A stretch of DNA of 49,893 nt, taken from NCBI GenBank assembly GCA_910585735.1, contig CAJUEU010000008.1, positions 11,619 through 61,511 on the forward strand, written 5' to 3'. The stretch is from an uncultured Oscillospiraceae bacterium. Its GTDB lineage: Bacteria; Bacillota; Clostridia; Oscillospirales; Oscillospiraceae. The notes beneath the pieces were generated by a model. That model worked only from the letters and a program-made list of their open reading frames with translations. It did no database searches and had not been told where the DNA came from. The position numbers and the translations under genes were made by a program. Position 1 is the first letter of the stretch. The number at the start of each line of letters is the position of its first letter. Shown here piece after piece: positions 40,111 through 48,546 of the stretch.

Positions 40111-40677
40111 ATGCCTGTGGGAGAAATGCTTTTGGGACTGGACGGCGGTATTCTGCTGTGGATCCAGGCGTATCTTCGGCAGGAATGGCTGGACCCCGTG
40201 GTGAAGGCTTTTACACACCTGGGGGATGGGGGACTGCTTTGGATCCTGCTGTGCCTGGCGTTGCTTCTGTATCCCAGGACCCGCCGGGTGGGGGCGGCTG
40301 TGGCGATGGCTCTGGTCCTGAGCCTTATTTGCACCAACATGATCTTGAAACCTCTGGTCCAGCGGACCCGGCCTTGGCTGGTGGTGGAGGGGCTGACAGC
40401 ATTGGTGGCTGAGCATGATATGAATTCCTTTCCCTCGGGACACACCAGCGCGGCCCTGGCCGCCGCCGTGGCCTGCTGGGGGACCTTATCTAAAAAGAAG
40501 GCCCGGAGTGCCATTCTGACCCTGGCGGTCATCATGGGCTTGTCCCGGCTTTATGTAGGGGTCCACTATCCCAGCGATGTGCTGGCGGGAGCTTTGGTAG
40601 GCATTTTCTGCGGCTTCATGAGCTGCCGGATCCTGAGCTGGGTGGAGAAACGAAAGGAAAGCCGTCTCAGCGTTTGA
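40111..40677 (+). CDS. PAP2-family membrane phosphatase
   Basis: A 188-aa membrane phosphatase with about five helices. The three acid-phosphatase motifs are KPLVQRTRPW, FPSGHTSAA and SRLYVGVHYPSDV, so the active site is complete. Family members dephosphorylate undecaprenyl pyrophosphate or phosphatidic acid; the substrate is not determined. AAAGGGGGCAG is upstream of ATG 40111. It is followed after about 100 nt by the large surface protein. Confidence 0.9.
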   Translation: MPVGEMLLGLDGGILLWIQAYLRQEWLDPVVKAFTHLGDGGLLWILLCLALLLYPRTRRVGAAVAMALVLSLICTNMILKPLVQRTRPWLVVEGLTALVAEHDMNSFPSGHTSAALAAAVACWGTLSKKKARSAILTLAVIMGLSRLYVGVHYPSDVLAGALVGIFCGFMSCRILSWVEKRKESRLSV

Positions 40678-40704
40678 CAATATCTGCCTTTTTTCACCCA
40701 GGCA

Positions 40705-40733
40705 TTGAACCCGGGAGGAAAATTTGCTATAAT
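40705..40733 (+). promoter_or_regulatory. Promoter of the NAGPA-SLH surface protein gene
   Basis: -35 TTGAAC (40705-40710), 17-bp spacer, -10 TATAAT (40728-40733). Confidence 0.7.
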
Positions 40734-40776
40734 ACCTCATCTTTCCCTATTCGCATATACACAAAAGGAGAACCTT

Positions 40777-43700
40777 ATGAGACATACTGCTTCTCTGCCT
40801 CGCCGGGGGCTTGTCCTGACGCTGGCAGTTTTTCTGGCCCTTCCCATGACTGCCCGGGCTGACGCCGGGGCGAGTGTGATCCGTACTGAGACCGAGCTGG
40901 TGGAGGGACTGACCTACCGAAATACCGTGACCGTCAACGGCGGAAACCGGGTGGAGAGCTTTGCCCTGGAGCTGGGGCCGGAAAGCGCCGCACGGGCCAT
41001 TCTGCTCCAGGGGGATGAGACCATCTATGGCGGTGGGACCATCACCACGGCGGTGGCCAACGCGCAGGCTATGGGTTACCATGTGCTGGGGGCCATCAAC
41101 ACCGATTTTTTCAGTATGTCTACCGGGGTGCCCAGCGGTATCGTCATTGAGGACGGGGTATACAAGTCCAGCTCCTATCAGGAGAAGGCACTGGCCATTC
41201 TGGAGGGCGGCACGGCAATTGTGATGGATCCTCGGGTATCCCTTTCGCTTTACGACCAGGCATCCGGGCTTTCGGTGGAAGTAAATCACCTGAATAAGGC
41301 CCGGAACAACATTGGCGGACTATACCTGCTCAACAACGATTTTTCCGGGGTGTCCACCCGGAGCGACGGGCCGGGATGGTATGTGCGGATGAAGGTGCTG
41401 GATCCCGCCCAGAACGCGACGGAGCCGCCTGCTCCCGAGGAAACGCCGGAGGAGAGCCCAGGGGAGGGCCTGGAGGCTACAGAGAGTTCGGCCCCCGAGG
41501 CGACGGCGGAGGTGGTGGAAGGCGTCGAAGCGGAAGGTGACGGGGAGAGCACTGGGGAAACACGGCCCCTGGAGACTACTCCTGTGGAGCCTCCTGAGGG
41601 CGAGCCGTCAACGGAGCCTGACCCGGAGGAGGAAAGCCTGCCGCGGGAGGGGGAGAAAACCACGAGGTTGACGGTAAATTCCTCCCTGACACTGGTGGTG
41701 ACTGAGGCGGTGCGGTCCGACGTTTCCCTGCCGATCGGCCCGGGGGAATTTATTCTGACGGCGGCGGACCTGTCATACCGGGAGGACGCCTTTCAGCTGT
41801 TCCAGCCGGGGAATTTTGTGACCCTTACCACCCAATGCGCCGACCCGGACCTCTCCCAGGCACGGTGGGCCTGCGGCGTGGGGGACCTGATGGTGAGCGA
41901 CGGGGTAGTTACCGATACCTCAGACTGGACCTATACAAAGGATGGCCGGCAGCCCCGGTCGGCCCTGGGCATTAAGCCGGACGGCTCTATTCTGGTCTAT
42001 GCGGTGGATGGCCGCCGGGCGGGCTATTCCGCCGGGTTGACCCAGGTGGACCTGGCCCAGGAGCTGGCCAAGCAGGGATGCCGGTGGGTCGTGAATCTGG
42101 ACGGCGGAGGCTCCACCGCCTTGTCGGCGTGGATCCCGGGGCAGACGGGGCCCAAGACGGTGAGTCTGCCCTCGGATGGGCAGGAGCGGCGGTGCGCCAC
42201 GTATCTGCTTTTTGTGACCGAGGACACGGGGGACGGTACAGCCGACCGATTGGTGTTCCCGGAGGAGGGGCAGGTGGTATTGGCCGGATCCTCCCTTGCG
42301 TTGCCGGGAGCGGTGGCGGTGGACAAGGGACTGGGCCTGGTGCCTGTAGATATGAGCGGACTTACCGTTACCTCTGAGGCCGGATTGGGAACGATCGAAA
42401 ATGGGACTTACACCGCTGGGAGTATTGGGGGGACGGATACCCTGCGCCTTCAGGTGGGAGAGCTGACCGGCACGGCACAGGTCCACGTGGTGACCGCCCT
42501 GACTCAGATGACGCTCTCAGCTGCCGGAGGTGGCCAGCTAAGCGCGCTGAGCTTGAAGCCCGGGGAGCAGGTGGCCCTGTCGGTGACCGGGAGCTATTGG
42601 GGCCGCACAGCGCTGCGGGATCTGGGGCCGGTACGCTGGACCGTCCAGGGGAATGTGGGTGGCGTGGATGAGAAGGGCACATTCACCGCGTCGAAATTGC
42701 CCGGCAGCGGCTTTTTGACCTGCGAGGCTGGAGGACAGAGCAAGACTATTCCAGTGACCGTCAACGACCGTCATGTGGATGTGGGCCCGGAGCACTGGGC
42801 TTACGACGCGGTGGAATATTGCTACGAGAAGGGGATCGTCAATGGAGTGAGCCCTACGGAGTTTGGCCGGGACCTGTCCATCATCCGGGGCGACTTTATG
42901 CAAATGCTCTATAACGCCATGGGCCGCCCGGCGCTCACGGAAGCGGCGGCCGGGTTCCCATTTGGTGACGTAGTTGAGACCGATTATTACCATGACGCTA
43001 TCGTCTGGGCCTGGAGTTTGGGGCTTACCAATGGAGTGGACGAGCTGAATTTTGCGCCCCGGGCTACCATCAGCCGGGAACAGGCGTTTACCATCCTGTA
43101 TCGGTTCCTGCCCCAGTTGGGGAAGGAGTGTCCGCCGGGAACTCCTGAGGTGCTGGAGCCCTTCGCGGATCGGGAGCTGATCGCGGAGTATGCCCGGGAG
43201 GCAGCGGCTACCTTGGTGACCCAGGGCTTGGTCAACGGCAAAGGTGGGGGGATGGCCCCCAGGGATACCCTGACCCGTGCCGAGATGGCGGTGCTGATCC
43301 AGCGGTTCCTGGAATTCACGCCCACGCCGGGAGAGACCACGGATCCCTCTGAGACGGAAGGGCCCGCTGAGAGTTCTGAGCCTACCGGGCCTGTGATGCC
43401 GGAGGAAAGCCTGGAACCTTCCGAGTCTGGGCTTCCGGCAGGATCGCCCGAGCCTACAGACCCCGATTTGCCAGAGGAGAGCCCTGGACCCGCGGAGCCT
43501 TCGGAGCCCTCCGAGACACCGGGGGAAGGGCTCGAAGAGCCTGTGGCACCCGGTGAGAACGGAAGGATGGGTACGGTGTTTGACGCGGACAAAGGGTTGA
43601 ACGTACGTGCCGGTCCCAGCACGGGTTATCCCAAGGTGGGAAGCCTCCGCAACGGAGACCGGGTGGAGATTCTGGAGCTGATGGAGGGCTGGTGCAGGAT

Positions 43701-43779
43701 CCGTTTGGCGGAAGATCCCTCCCGAAGCATTGAGGGCTATGTTTCCCGGGATTACATCAAGCTGGACGGGGACGAGTAA
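40777..43779 (+). CDS. SLH-anchored phosphodiester glycosidase (NAGPA) surface protein
   Basis: An exported 1000-aa protein. The signal is at 1-29. A NAGPA-type domain (about 55-485) has NTDFFSMSTG (108-117) and NLDGGGSTALSAW (440-452), split by a P/E/T-rich acidic insert (209-296). A Big-like region (about 490-660) leads to three SLH repeats (666-846: HVDVGPEHWAYDAVEY, FGDVVETDYYHDAIVW). A second P/E/S linker (847-929) precedes a C-terminal bacterial SH3 domain (931-998: LNVRAGPSTGYPKVG). The family cleaves sugar phosphodiesters and SLH binds pyruvylated wall polymers. AAAAGGAG precedes ATG 40777. Substrate unknown. Confidence 0.88.
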   Translation: MRHTASLPRRGLVLTLAVFLALPMTARADAGASVIRTETELVEGLTYRNTVTVNGGNRVESFALELGPESAARAILLQGDETIYGGGTITTAVANAQAMGYHVLGAINTDFFSMSTGVPSGIVIEDGVYKSSSYQEKALAILEGGTAIVMDPRVSLSLYDQASGLSVEVNHLNKARNNIGGLYLLNNDFSGVSTRSDGPGWYVRMKVLDPAQNATEPPAPEETPEESPGEGLEATESSAPEATAEVVEGVEAEGDGESTGETRPLETTPVEPPEGEPSTEPDPEEESLPREGEKTTRLTVNSSLTLVVTEAVRSDVSLPIGPGEFILTAADLSYREDAFQLFQPGNFVTLTTQCADPDLSQARWACGVGDLMVSDGVVTDTSDWTYTKDGRQPRSALGIKPDGSILVYAVDGRRAGYSAGLTQVDLAQELAKQGCRWVVNLDGGGSTALSAWIPGQTGPKTVSLPSDGQERRCATYLLFVTEDTGDGTADRLVFPEEGQVVLAGSSLALPGAVAVDKGLGLVPVDMSGLTVTSEAGLGTIENGTYTAGSIGGTDTLRLQVGELTGTAQVHVVTALTQMTLSAAGGGQLSALSLKPGEQVALSVTGSYWGRTALRDLGPVRWTVQGNVGGVDEKGTFTASKLPGSGFLTCEAGGQSKTIPVTVNDRHVDVGPEHWAYDAVEYCYEKGIVNGVSPTEFGRDLSIIRGDFMQMLYNAMGRPALTEAAAGFPFGDVVETDYYHDAIVWAWSLGLTNGVDELNFAPRATISREQAFTILYRFLPQLGKECPPGTPEVLEPFADRELIAEYAREAAATLVTQGLVNGKGGGMAPRDTLTRAEMAVLIQRFLEFTPTPGETTDPSETEGPAESSEPTGPVMPEESLEPSESGLPAGSPEPTDPDLPEESPGPAEPSEPSETPGEGLEEPVAPGENGRMGTVFDADKGLNVRAGPSTGYPKVGSLRNGDRVEILELMEGWCRIRLAEDPSRSIEGYVSRDYIKLDGDE

Positions 43780-43782
43780 GAA

Positions 43783-43819
43783 AAAGGGCTGCCGCGGGAT
43801 AAAACCGCGGCGGCCCTTT
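43783..43819. terminator. Bidirectional terminator
   Basis: A 15-bp stem with one wobble pair, AAAGGGC arm (43783 on) with GCCCTTT (to 43819), 7-nt loop GATAAAA. Confidence 0.85.
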
Positions 43820-43842
43820 ATGTACCCCCCGAAGGGGTGGCG

Positions 43843-44037
43843 TCACTTGCAGCCGCAGGTGGTGCCGTGATCCCCCAGCTGGAAGGAGGCGCACTCGGTG
43901 GATTCGCACTTGCTCACGTCCTTGCAGGTGCAGCCCACCGAGATCTCCTGCAGGGTGCACTGGCCGGTGGAAGCGTGATAGGCGCAGGAGTTTACCGAAC
44001 ACTTGATGCTGGGATTCCCGTTGGTGTTGCGATTCAT
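43843..44037 (-). CDS. DUF1540 small cysteine-rich protein
   Basis: A 64-aa protein with eight cysteines in the DUF1540 pattern: IKCSVNSCAYH, GQCTLQEISVGCTC, KCESTECASF. Two repeats of CxVxxCxYxxxxxCxxxxIxVG-like spacing suggest a small zinc- or disulfide-bound domain. GAGGAGG is upstream of ATG 44037. Found widely in Clostridia spore formers; function unknown. Confidence 0.85.
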   Translation of the reverse strand: MNRNTNGNPSIKCSVNSCAYHASTGQCTLQEISVGCTCKDVSKCESTECASFQLGDHGTTCGCK

Positions 44038-44152
44038 ATATGATTCCTCCTCGTTGATGTTCCTTGGGTACAGGGGTAGTATGCCCAGTGGGCGGTGGAA
44101 CATGCAGGCTATTTTTCTGTCCAGCCGCATAGTATGGGCAGGAGGTGAGACA

Positions 44153-44365
44153 ATGAATCTGAGAAACAACAGGATCACCGTAGGAGAGCTGATGGACTAT
44201 CCGCCGGCCAAGGCGGTCTTTCAAAAGCGGTTTCCCATGGTGATGCGCCATCCTATGCTGGGGGCCGCCCGCAGTATTACATTGGAGCAGGTCATCGCGT
44301 TGGCGGGGGAGTACGTGCCCCAGAAGAAGATCCAGGAGACGCTCAGCGAGCTTCAAAAGGTCTGA
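44153..44365 (+). CDS. DUF1858-like protein lacking the cysteine pair
   Basis: A 70-aa protein with the DUF1858 layout ITVGELMDYPPAKAVFQKRFPMVMRHPM and a following TLEQVIALAGEYV helix. In most members the middle holds a CxxC (HCxGC); here it is RHPMLG, so the redox site is absent. AGGAGG precedes ATG 44153. The 3' end overlaps the convergent membrane gene by 23 bp (44343-44365). Confidence 0.72.
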   Translation: MNLRNNRITVGELMDYPPAKAVFQKRFPMVMRHPMLGAARSITLEQVIALAGEYVPQKKIQETLSELQKV

Positions 44366-44888
44366 GGCTACGGTACCAGCGAAGTCCCTTGGTCCCGCGG
44401 ACCCGGAGGATCAGGAGGGAGATCATGGCGTCTCCCAGATAGAAAAGGGCTGCCAGGAGGGTCAGCCCGGTGGGGATGGAGGAGACCCAGCCGGCCAGCG
44501 CGGGCTGGACCAGGTAGCACAGAGGAAGAGCCAGAAGTCCCCAGAACAGGCTGAACCAGAGGCAGACCCGTCCCTGGAAATTCAAGGGTAGACCGTGATA
44601 GTTCCAGAATTGGACACCCAGAGCCTTTTCGTAGAAAAAAGCCAGGGACCACTCAGCAAGTGTGGCCATGAAAGCACCTCCCAGGTAAAGCAAGGGAGGA
44701 CTGGCTTTGACCCAACCAGGCAGAAGAAGGATCCCGATAGCACCCAGTCCATATACCGGGCACACAGGCAGGATCAGATGGCATTTGCGGTCAGGCTTGG
44801 AGCTGTGGATCAACCGGGCGAAAATGATCTCCAGAAGGAATCCCAGAAAACTGTAGATCAAAAAATACCAAAAAAACGCCTCCATCAT
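44343..44888 (-). CDS. CmpB-like membrane protein (putative ABC-transporter type IV)
   Basis: A 181-aa integral membrane protein with about five helices (about 5-25, 38-60, 64-85, 105-133, 140-160). MMEAFFWYFLIYSFLGFLLEIIF and NYHGLPLNFQGRVCLWFSLFWGLLAL match the family often named putative ABC-transporter type IV or CmpB, which is annotated from sequence only. GGAGG precedes ATG 44888 by 4 nt and ATG 44885 by 7 nt, so the second start may be the true one. Confidence 0.8.
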   Translation of the reverse strand: MMEAFFWYFLIYSFLGFLLEIIFARLIHSSKPDRKCHLILPVCPVYGLGAIGILLLPGWVKASPPLLYLGGAFMATLAEWSLAFFYEKALGVQFWNYHGLPLNFQGRVCLWFSLFWGLLALPLCYLVQPALAGWVSSIPTGLTLLAALFYLGDAMISLLILRVRGTKGLRWYRSLRPFEAR

Positions 44889-44966
44889 GTTTCCTCCCCT
44901 TTATTTTGGCTTTAGCATATCCCGGGGCAGGGAAACCATGCGGGGGAGTATTTGTCAATCTGCCTC

Positions 44967-44995
44967 TTGTCTCCTGACGAAAAAAGGATTATAAT
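44967..44995 (+). promoter_or_regulatory. Promoter of purA
   Basis: -35 TTGTCT (44967-44972), 17-bp spacer, -10 TATAAT (44990-44995). A 68-nt leader with a small structured region, GCCTTCCGGAAAAGGC then GCAAAGCTATAGGCTTGC, precedes the ATG. Confidence 0.7.
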
Positions 44996-45069
44996 GGTCG
45001 TGTTGTTATGGGCCTTCCGGAAAAGGCAAAGCTATAGGCTTGCGAATCCCGGGACCCGGAGGTAACGAC

Positions 45070-46353
45070 ATGGTAAAAGCGATCGTAGGCGCAAACTGGG
45101 GCGACGAGGGCAAGGGTAAGATCACGGACCTGTTGGCGGAGAAGTCCGATGTGGTCATCCGTTTTCAAGGCGGAGCCAACGCGGGCCATACCATCATCTG
45201 TGATTATGGCCGCTTTGCACTTCATCAGTTGCCCTCGGGGGTGTTTTATCCCCACACCACCAATATCATTGGCCCCGGTGTGGCTCTGGACGTGGATAAG
45301 CTGCTCTCCGAGCTGAAGCAGCTTCAGGAGGGGGGCGTGCCTATGCCTCACATGCTGGTGGACCAGCGTACTCAGGTACTCATGCCCTACCATGTGCTCC
45401 AGGACACCTATGAGGAGGAACGGCTGGCGGGTCACGCTTTTGGCTCCACCAAGTCGGGAATCGCGCCCTTCTACTCTGACAAGTACGCCAAAAACGGGAT
45501 CCAGATCGCCGATCTCTTTGAGGAAAAACGGCTTATGGAGCGGTTGGAGCAGGTCTGTGAGCTGAAAAATGTGCTCTGGGTCCATCTCTACCACAAGGAC
45601 CCGCTGGAACCCAAGGCTTTGTTTGACTGGCTTATGGAGCGCCGGGAGGCAATCAAGCCCTATCTGGGCGACGCCTTAGCTTTTGTCCACCAGGCGCTGA
45701 AAGAGGGGAAGACCCTTCTGCTGGAGGGCCAGCTGGGCTCCATGAAGGACCCCAGCTTGGGCATTTGCCCCTACACTACCTCCTCCCATACGCTTGCCGG
45801 TTTCGGCTCGGTGGGAGGCGGCGTACCGCCTGCCACCATACAGGACGTGATCTGTGTGACCAAGGCATACTCCTCCTGCGTGGGAGCTCAGACCGAGCCT
45901 TTTGTCAGCGAATTGCTGGGAGATGAAGGAGACGAGCTGCGGCGCCGGGGCGGTGACAAGGGCGAGTTTGGAGCTACCACGGGCCGCCCACGCCGGGTGG
46001 GCTGGTATGACGCGGTGGCCAGCCGGTATGGCTGTATGGTCCAGGGGGCTACCGAGGCGGCCCTTACCGCGATCGACTGTCTGGGCTATCTGGACGAGAT
46101 AAAGGTTTGTGTGGGCTACAAGATCGGCGGGCAGGTGACGCGGGAATTTCCTGTTCCTGCCCAGCTATCCAAGGCCGAGGCGGTCTATGAGACCCTGCCC
46201 GGCTGGAAATGCGATATCCGGGGGATCACCGACTTTGACAAGCTGCCCGAGGCGGCCCGGAACTACGTGCGCTTTCTGGAGAAGGAGATCGAGGTGCCCA
46301 TAAAAATCGTCTCTACTGGCCCGAAGCGTCACGAGATCATTGATCTTCATTAA
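45070..46353 (+). CDS. purA: Adenylosuccinate synthetase
   Basis: A 427-aa GTP-dependent enzyme joining IMP and aspartate to adenylosuccinate, the first committed step to AMP. The P-loop GANWGDEGKGKI lies at the N-terminus, NAGHTI follows, and GATTGRPRRVGWYD is the IMP-binding signature. GGAGG is 7 nt before ATG 45070. It is monocistronic, with its own promoter and terminator, away from other pur genes. Confidence 0.97.
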   Translation: MVKAIVGANWGDEGKGKITDLLAEKSDVVIRFQGGANAGHTIICDYGRFALHQLPSGVFYPHTTNIIGPGVALDVDKLLSELKQLQEGGVPMPHMLVDQRTQVLMPYHVLQDTYEEERLAGHAFGSTKSGIAPFYSDKYAKNGIQIADLFEEKRLMERLEQVCELKNVLWVHLYHKDPLEPKALFDWLMERREAIKPYLGDALAFVHQALKEGKTLLLEGQLGSMKDPSLGICPYTTSSHTLAGFGSVGGGVPPATIQDVICVTKAYSSCVGAQTEPFVSELLGDEGDELRRRGGDKGEFGATTGRPRRVGWYDAVASRYGCMVQGATEAALTAIDCLGYLDEIKVCVGYKIGGQVTREFPVPAQLSKAEAVYETLPGWKCDIRGITDFDKLPEAARNYVRFLEKEIEVPIKIVSTGPKRHEIIDLH

Positions 46354-46354
46354 G

Positions 46355-46388
46355 AAAAAGGAGCGTCCTGCCTGGACGCTCCTTTTTT
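46355..46388 (+). terminator. Terminator of purA
   Basis: A perfect 14-bp stem (46355-46368 with 46374-46387), loop TGCCT, T6 tail. Confidence 0.92.
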
Positions 46389-46418
46389 GTGGCCATCTCA
46401 AGTTTTTTGAGACTGGTC

Positions 46419-46446
46419 TTTACATTTTGCTGATTTTTGCTATAAT
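46419..46446 (+). promoter_or_regulatory. Promoter of the CofE-like gene
   Basis: -35 TTTACA (46419-46424), 16-bp spacer, -10 TATAAT (46441-46446). Confidence 0.75.
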
Positions 46447-46488
46447 AGATTCGGCTGTTTTGAAATTTCCTTAAAGGAGTGTTCTTTT

Positions 46489-47682
46489 ATGAGCCGTACG
46501 GTCGGCACAGTCTCCCGGGGGATCCGGGCTCCCATTATTCGCGAGGGAGACGACCTTACCCAGATCGTGACCCAATCCGTTTTAGAGGCCGCCCGGGAAG
46601 ATGGCTTTGCCATCCGGGACCGGGATGTGGTTGCCATGACCGAGGCTATTGTGGCCCGGGCCCAGGGTAACTATGCCACTGTAGATCAGATCGCCGCCGA
46701 TGTGAAGGCCAAGCTGGGCGGCGGCACCGTGGGCGTTATTTTCCCGATCCTTTCCCGAAACCGCTTTGCTGTCTGCCTGCGGGGGATCGCGAAGGGCTGT
46801 AAAAAGGTGGTCCTCCAGTTGTCCTATCCCTCTGACGAGGTGGGCAATCATCTTATTTCTATGGATGCTCTGGATGAAAATGGAGTGGACCCCTATCGGG
46901 ATGTACTCACGCTTGAAAAGTACCGGGCGCTCTTCGGCTATGAGAAGCATCCCTTTACCGGGGTGGACTATGTGGAGTACTACGAGAGCCTGATCAAGGA
47001 CTGTGGGGCCGAGGTGGAGATCATCTTTGCCAACGACCCCCGGGCGGTGCTGGAATACACCAAGGATGTGCTGACCTGCGACATCCATACCCGTGCCCGC
47101 TCCAAGCGGCTGCTGAAAGCTGCCGGCGGTGAGCGGGTGCTGGGGCTGGACGACATCATGACCGCCGGCGTGAATGGCAGCGGCTACAATGCTGTATATG
47201 GCCTTCTGGGCTCCAATAAGGCCACCGAGGACAAGGTAAAGCTCTTCCCCCGGGATCCTCAGCCCTTGGTGGATGCCATCCAGAAAAAGATTCTGGAGGA
47301 GACCGGCAAGCACGTGGAGGTCATGGTCTACGGCGACGGGGCCTTCAAGGACCCGGTGGGAAAGATCTGGGAACTGGCCGATCCGGTGGTCTCCCCCGCC
47401 TACACCCCCGGCCTGGAGGGAACGCCCAACGAGCTGAAGCTCAAGTACCTGGCGGACAATGACTTTGGACATCTTTCGGGGGCCGAGCTGCGGGATGCCA
47501 TTTCGGGAGCCATCCGCAAGAAGGATGCCGATTTGAAGGGCCAGATGGCCTCCGAGGGCACCACGCCCCGGCGGCTCACCGACCTCATCGGCTCCCTGTG
47601 CGACCTGACCTCAGGCTCTGGCGACAAGGGCACCCCCATCGTTTACATCCAGGGCTATTTCGATAACTACACCACCGAGTGA
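46489..47682 (+). CDS. Coenzyme F420-0:L-glutamate ligase-like protein (CofE family)
   Basis: A 397-aa protein of the CofE fold: an N-terminal IIREGDDLTQIV, DRDVVAMTEAIVARAQGNYA, a central GVIFPILSRNRF and the LGLDDIMTAGVNGSGYNAVYGLLGSNKATEDKVKLFP core. CofE adds glutamate to F420-0 in methanogens and Actinobacteria. No F420 genes are in view and Clostridia generally lack F420, so this larger Firmicute form probably has another amino-acyl ligase substrate. AAAGGAG precedes ATG 46489. Name by family only. Confidence 0.8.
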   Translation: MSRTVGTVSRGIRAPIIREGDDLTQIVTQSVLEAAREDGFAIRDRDVVAMTEAIVARAQGNYATVDQIAADVKAKLGGGTVGVIFPILSRNRFAVCLRGIAKGCKKVVLQLSYPSDEVGNHLISMDALDENGVDPYRDVLTLEKYRALFGYEKHPFTGVDYVEYYESLIKDCGAEVEIIFANDPRAVLEYTKDVLTCDIHTRARSKRLLKAAGGERVLGLDDIMTAGVNGSGYNAVYGLLGSNKATEDKVKLFPRDPQPLVDAIQKKILEETGKHVEVMVYGDGAFKDPVGKIWELADPVVSPAYTPGLEGTPNELKLKYLADNDFGHLSGAELRDAISGAIRKKDADLKGQMASEGTTPRRLTDLIGSLCDLTSGSGDKGTPIVYIQGYFDNYTTE

Positions 47683-47687
47683 GTATG

Positions 47688-47724
47688 AAAACGGAGCCGG
47701 CCCAAGGCGGACCGGCTCCGTTTT
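47688..47724. terminator. Bidirectional terminator after the CofE-like gene
   Basis: A perfect 13-bp stem (47688-47700 with 47712-47724), 11-nt loop, T4 tail; shared with the convergent Xre gene. Confidence 0.85.
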
Positions 47725-47725
47725 C

Positions 47726-48334
47726 TTAGCCCTTCGTCAGATAGTCAAAAGCCATATACATGAGGGTAATACCTCCGGCTGCCAAAAGGGCGATGAGGGC
47801 GGCACTTATGGCCGCTATAAACGCCTGGTAGGGCCGCTTGCCCTTCTCCACGGCCTTGTCCAGCTCGTCCAGCCGCCTGCCCTCGCAGAAGGCCACGATC
47901 TCTTTGTAGGTGTGGACGTCGTTGTCCTTTTTGAGCTTTTCCACCCGGAGGGCCACGGCCATGCTGATAACAAACAAGGGGGCCATCACCAGAAGGAATC
48001 CCACTGTGTCTGTGTCAAGTATCTTCAACAGGGGCACCGGGAGGATCACCAGGGCCAGAAACAGTATGGCTAGCAGGTTGCCCCAGCGGTTCATCTTTTT
48101 GATTTCCAGCTTGTTGATCTCATCTTTCATTGTCTCAATGTCTCCTTTGATAAGTTCGTCAAGGGAGAGACCGAAAAGGTCGCTGAGCCGGAGCAGGCTC
48201 TGGAGGTCGGGGTAGGTCTTGCCGTTTTCCCAGTTGGAAACGCTCTGCCGGGTGACAAAGATCTTCTCCGCCAGCTCCTCTTGGGAAAGTCCCAATTCAT
48301 CCCGGTGCTTTTTGATCTGTCCGCTCAGTTTCAT
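47726..48334 (-). CDS. Membrane-anchored Xre-family regulator
   Basis: A 202-aa protein. The N-terminal HTH (about 3-58) reads LSGQIKKHRDELGLSQEELAEKIFVTRQSVSNWENGK. Three hydrophobic segments follow (about 88-107, 112-130, 175-198), so the DNA-binding head is tied to the membrane, as in several Firmicute sensor regulators. GGGAGG precedes ATG 48334. Its 5' leader carries palindromic hairpins at 48356-48420. Targets unknown. Confidence 0.87.
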   Translation of the reverse strand: MKLSGQIKKHRDELGLSQEELAEKIFVTRQSVSNWENGKTYPDLQSLLRLSDLFGLSLDELIKGDIETMKDEINKLEIKKMNRWGNLLAILFLALVILPVPLLKILDTDTVGFLLVMAPLFVISMAVALRVEKLKKDNDVHTYKEIVAFCEGRRLDELDKAVEKGKRPYQAFIAAISAALIALLAAGGITLMYMAFDYLTKG

Positions 48335-48355
48335 CTTATCTGCCTCCCTTGCTCG

Positions 48356-48420
48356 GGTCGCTTGCGCAAAGCGCAAACGACCGGGAACAGTCGTTCCCGC
48401 GAAGCGGGAATGACGTTCCC
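48356..48420. repeat. Two hairpins including palindromic repeat copy 3 (48383-48420)
   Basis: GGTCGCTTGCGC pairs with GCGCAAACGACC (48356-48367 with 48371-48382, one mismatch). The second hairpin, 48383-48420, has core TTCCCGC-GAA-GCGGGAA and outer arms GGGAAC/GTTCCC, and carries the shared GAATGACG end. Both lie in the 5' untranslated region of the Xre gene. Confidence 0.6.
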
Positions 48421-48444
48421 TTTCGGCCCGTCCCTTGCTCTCTC

Positions 48445-48473
48445 ATACTATCACCGAAGCTTTTTCCTGTCTA
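48445..48473 (-). promoter_or_regulatory. Promoter of the membrane Xre gene
   Basis: Minus strand -35 TAGACA (48468-48473), 17-bp spacer, -10 TAGTAT (48445-48450). Confidence 0.5.
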
Positions 48474-48546
48474 TCAAATGTATTTTACATCGGCCCCAAA
48501 GCCCCTGTCAAAGGGATTTTGAGGGCATGAGAAACGAGGTCTTTCC

